Assembly: GCA_947381255.1 (NCBI GenBank)
Contig: CANCUC010000004.1
Coordinates: 1-16,968, forward strand
Direction of reading: 5' to 3'
Source: Actinomycetota bacterium
GTDB taxonomy: Bacteria > Actinomycetota > Actinomycetes > Nanopelagicales > Nanopelagicaceae
Length of the DNA: 16,968 bases
Below the pieces are notes generated by a model. That model was given only the letters and a program-made list of their open reading frames with translations, ran no database searches and was not told the origin of the DNA. Below are positions 14,672 through 16,968 of this stretch, piece by piece (the stretch's first letter is position 1; every line of letters starts with the position of its first letter). The position numbers and the translations under genes were made by a program.

Positions 14672-15943
14672 ATGGCACGCACCACGCTGCCTAGCGGCCT
14701 ACGAATTGTTACCGAAGAGGTTTCAACCGTTCGCTCTGCAACGTTTGGTGTTTGGGTCAATGTGGGCTCCCGTGATGAGACTTTGTCCGTCGCGGGAGCT
14801 TCACACTTTCTAGAGCACTTACTTTTCAAGGGAACCACCCGCCGCGACGCGATGGCTATCTCTTCATCTATTGAAGCTGTCGGCGGCGAGATGAACGCCT
14901 TCACCGGCAAGGAATACACCTGCTTCTATGCACGTGTAATCGATACCGATCTACCGCTCGCAGTCGATGTAATCGCAGACTTAATTACCTCTTCACTCGT
15001 GACCGCCGCTGATGTAGATGCAGAGCGCACGGTGGTTCTAGAAGAGATGTCGATGCGCGATGACGATCCATCTGACCTCATCCACGATTTATATCTCGAG
15101 ACCTATTACGGCGACACCCCGCTTGGTCGCTCAATTCTCGGTACCCCTGACTCCATCAATGGAATGTCACGGAACTCAATCTTTAATTATTACAAGAAGC
15201 GATACCGCCCTGAAGATATCGTCATTGCGGTTGCTGGAAATATCAGTCACAAGAAAGTTGTAAAACTTATCGAGCAAGCAATCTCTCGCGATGGTTTCCT
15301 CGATGGTCCAAATAAGACTCCAAATCTTCGCCACGCACCTGTCGTTAAAGCGCGGGGGACTGGCAAGGTTGGAATTATCGACCGCAAGACCGAACAGTCA
15401 CATCTCTTGCTCGGTATCGAAGGTGTTGAGCGGAGTGATGAACGTCGTTTCGCACTGAGCATCCTCGCCTCTGCAATGGGCGGTGGAATGTCCTCCCGCT
15501 TGTTCCAAGAGATTCGTGAGAAGCGCGGCCTGGCCTATTCCGTTTACTCATACGTTCAGCAGTTCTCTGGCGCTGGAACCATGTCCTTCTATGCAGGTTG
15601 CCAACCAAATAAGACCGAAGAGGTCATCAAGATTATTCGCGACATCTCATTTGATATCGCCCAGAATGGTTTAACCGATGAAGAGATTTCCCGCGCTAAG
15701 GGAGCAGTCACCGGCTCGCTCGTATTGAGCCAAGAAGACACTGGCTCTCGCATGATGCGTATCGGTAAGAGTGAACTCGTTTATGGCGAGGTGATGAGCT
15801 TTGATGAGATCTTGGCTCAGATTGCCCGTGTAACACCCGATGAAATCAAGGCAATTGCCAGCACGATCTTGCCTAGACCTTCTACGCTTGCACTTGTCGG
15901 TCCCTTTAAATCAGCCACAAAGTTTGAGAAGGTAATCGCATGA
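14672..15943 (+). CDS. M16 family zinc metallopeptidase (PepR-like)
   Basis: A 423-residue single-chain M16B peptidase related to mitochondrial processing peptidase. The inverted zinc motif HFLEH at 45-49 gives His45, catalytic Glu48 and His49; the third ligand should be Glu124 or Glu125 in VVLEEM, about 76 residues on. The second, inactive lobe carries the substrate-binding R/Y motif in IREKRGLAYSVYS. Mycobacterium has the homologue PepR at the same place, next to PNPase. The natural substrate is unknown. The start is three bases after pnp with no evident ribosome site, so coupling to pnp is likely. Its stop overlaps dapB as ATGA. Confidence 0.94.
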   Translation: MARTTLPSGLRIVTEEVSTVRSATFGVWVNVGSRDETLSVAGASHFLEHLLFKGTTRRDAMAISSSIEAVGGEMNAFTGKEYTCFYARVIDTDLPLAVDVIADLITSSLVTAADVDAERTVVLEEMSMRDDDPSDLIHDLYLETYYGDTPLGRSILGTPDSINGMSRNSIFNYYKKRYRPEDIVIAVAGNISHKKVVKLIEQAISRDGFLDGPNKTPNLRHAPVVKARGTGKVGIIDRKTEQSHLLLGIEGVERSDERRFALSILASAMGGGMSSRLFQEIREKRGLAYSVYSYVQQFSGAGTMSFYAGCQPNKTEEVIKIIRDISFDIAQNGLTDEEISRAKGAVTGSLVLSQEDTGSRMMRIGKSELVYGEVMSFDEILAQIARVTPDEIKAIASTILPRPSTLALVGPFKSATKFEKVIA

Positions 15944-16689
15944 CAATCAAAGTAGCGGTGCTCGGTGCAAAAGGCCGCATGGGCGCTACAACAGTTGGCG
16001 CAATTAACGAGGCGGCAGACCTCGAACTCGTCGCTGCTCTTGATCTCGGTGATGATCTCGACGTCCTTGTAACAAGTGGCGCAGAGGTAGTGGTTGATTT
16101 CACCCACCCAGATTCAGTCATGGGCAATCTTGAATTCGCGATCAATCACGGCGTAAATGTTGTAGTTGGTACCACTGGATTCAATTCTGAAAAGTTGGCG
16201 TCCATCGAAGGATGGCTTGAAAATAATCCAAAGGTTGGCGCGCTTGTCGCACCTAACTTTGGTTTAGGCGCAGTCTTGATGATGCAGTTCGCTGCGCAAG
16301 CCTCGAAGTACTTCGAGTCTGTTGAGATCATTGAATTGCACCATCCAAACAAGGCTGACGCTCCATCCGGTACCGCTTCACGCACCGCAGAACTCATAAC
16401 GGAAGCTCGCGCATCGGTTAATAAAGAGGCGATGCCTGATGCAACCTCATCTGGTTTACCAGGTGCTCGCGGAGCAAAGGTTGGGGATGTGCCAGTTCAC
16501 TCAGTGCGTCTTCGTGGCCTAGTTGCTCACCAAGAAGTAATCCTTGGCGACTTAGGTGAAACTCTCACTATTCGCCACGACAGCATTGATCGCACTGGCT
16601 TTATGCCAGGTGTGCTCTTGGGTATTCGCAAAGTAGTTGCAACTCCTGGACTCACATTTGGACTCGAACACTTTCTCGATCTGAAATAG
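15940..16689 (+). CDS. dapB: 4-hydroxy-tetrahydrodipicolinate reductase
   Basis: A 249-residue enzyme that reduces 4-hydroxy-tetrahydrodipicolinate to tetrahydrodipicolinate with NAD(P)H, on the route to diaminopimelate for peptidoglycan and to lysine. The Rossmann nucleotide loop is GAKGRMG at 9-15, and VVVGTTGF lies in the middle. The catalytic signature ELHHPNKADAPSGTA carries His134, His135 and Lys138 with the PSGT substrate loop at 142-145. Length matches mycobacterial DapB (245). ATG 15940 overlaps the M16 peptidase stop, and GAGAAGG at 15926-15932 lies seven bases upstream. The pairing of dapB with this peptidase downstream of pnp recurs in actinobacteria. Confidence 0.97.
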   Translation: MTIKVAVLGAKGRMGATTVGAINEAADLELVAALDLGDDLDVLVTSGAEVVVDFTHPDSVMGNLEFAINHGVNVVVGTTGFNSEKLASIEGWLENNPKVGALVAPNFGLGAVLMMQFAAQASKYFESVEIIELHHPNKADAPSGTASRTAELITEARASVNKEAMPDATSSGLPGARGAKVGDVPVHSVRLRGLVAHQEVILGDLGETLTIRHDSIDRTGFMPGVLLGIRKVVATPGLTFGLEHFLDLK

Positions 16690-16704
16690 ACTTTTCGCAA
16701 CAAC

Positions 16705-16711
16705 TAAGGAG
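16705..16711 (+). promoter_or_regulatory. Ribosome binding site of the terminal thiol-redox gene
   Basis: TAAGGAG lies six bases before ATG 16718 in the 28-base gap after dapB. It fixes the start of the partial gene at the window edge. No terminator or promoter is visible in the gap. Confidence 0.7.
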
Positions 16712-16717
16712 TAAATA

Positions 16718-16968
16718 ATGTCAGCTCAAATAACTATGTATGGCGCAGCTTGGTGCGGAGACTGCCGTCGCTCGAAGGCTTACCTAGATTCACATCAGGT
16801 CGAGTACAACTACATCGATGTTGAAGCGGATGAGTCAGCTTCAGATAAGGTCATTGAGATCAATGGCGGACAACGCTCGATTCCAGTTATCTTGTTCCCA
16901 GATGGAACGCATATGACAGAGCCTTCCGATAAGGATCTAGAGGCAAAGCTTCAAGCTCTCGCAATTCT
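16718..16968 (+). CDS. Mycoredoxin/glutaredoxin-like thiol-disulfide protein (partial at window end)
   Basis: Eighty-three codons are visible and the frame runs off the window, probably within a few residues of the natural end since family members are about 80-90 residues. It opens as a thioredoxin-fold strand (ITMYGAAWC) leading into a CGDC active site at Cys13-Cys16. The cis-proline segment RSIPVILFPDGT and the C-terminal DKDLEAKLQ helix follow the pattern of mycobacterial mycoredoxin-1. That protein reduces mycothiol mixed disulfides and normally has CGYC, so the Asp in the active site is a variation. NrdH-type redoxin is the main alternative. It has its own strong ribosome site and lies 28 bases after dapB. 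Confidence 0.85.
   Translation, partial: MSAQITMYGAAWCGDCRRSKAYLDSHQVEYNYIDVEADESASDKVIEINGGQRSIPVILFPDGTHMTEPSDKDLEAKLQALAI

Noticed and set aside
14416..14919. A 167-codon open frame on the minus strand
   Set aside because: It lies opposite the end of pnp and the start of the M16 peptidase, both firmly identified, and shows no recognisable domain.

Overview
The window is a compact, entirely plus-strand block of bacterial housekeeping genes. It runs from the last 52 codons of dxr to the first 83 codons of a mycoredoxin-like gene, and no stretch longer than about 150 bases lacks a gene. The encoded proteins (IspG, PNPase, IF-2, mycoredoxin-like protein, Rip1-type protease) look actinobacterial. 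The order dxr - site-2 protease - ispG, and later pnp - M16 peptidase - dapB, is the one I know from Mycobacterium and Streptomyces. By eye the base composition is near 50% G+C, far below those genera, and spacing is very tight (TAATG and ATGA overlaps). This suggests a streamlined low-G+C actinobacterium, for example the freshwater acI / Nanopelagicales group. The lineage is inference.

Layout. Positions 1-2526: MEP isoprenoid genes dxr (end) and ispG flanking the intramembrane protease gene rip1/rseP. Positions 2555-5057: proS, then a TSUP-family membrane transporter that is the one gene whose job does not obviously fit its neighbours. Positions 5079-11904: the classic nusA-infB cluster rimP, nusA, ylxR, infB, rbfA, truB, ending with ribF. 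These cover 30S maturation (RimP, RbfA), transcription elongation/termination (NusA), translation initiation (IF-2), tRNA pseudouridine 55 (TruB) and FMN/FAD synthesis (RibF). Positions 12041-14668: rpsO and pnp, each behind a structured leader. Positions 14672-16968: M16 peptidase, dapB and the start of a thiol-redox gene.

Non-coding content lies in three places. The ylxR-infB gap (6889-7013) holds a strong Shine-Dalgarno followed by three tiny ORFs chained through ATGA overlaps, with the overlaps sitting in the two arms of a perfect 8-bp hairpin. The ribF-rpsO gap (11905-12040) holds a G/C-rich hairpin, a candidate promoter and a bulged hairpin next to the rpsO ribosome binding site. The rpsO-pnp gap (12311-12457) holds an all-A/T hairpin across the rpsO stop and a leader closed by a perfect 11-bp stem with an 8-bp inner hairpin.

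I see no mobile elements, CRISPR arrays, tRNA or rRNA genes, phage genes or defence systems. The proteins are ordinary. The leaders, especially that of infB, are the parts worth a second look.
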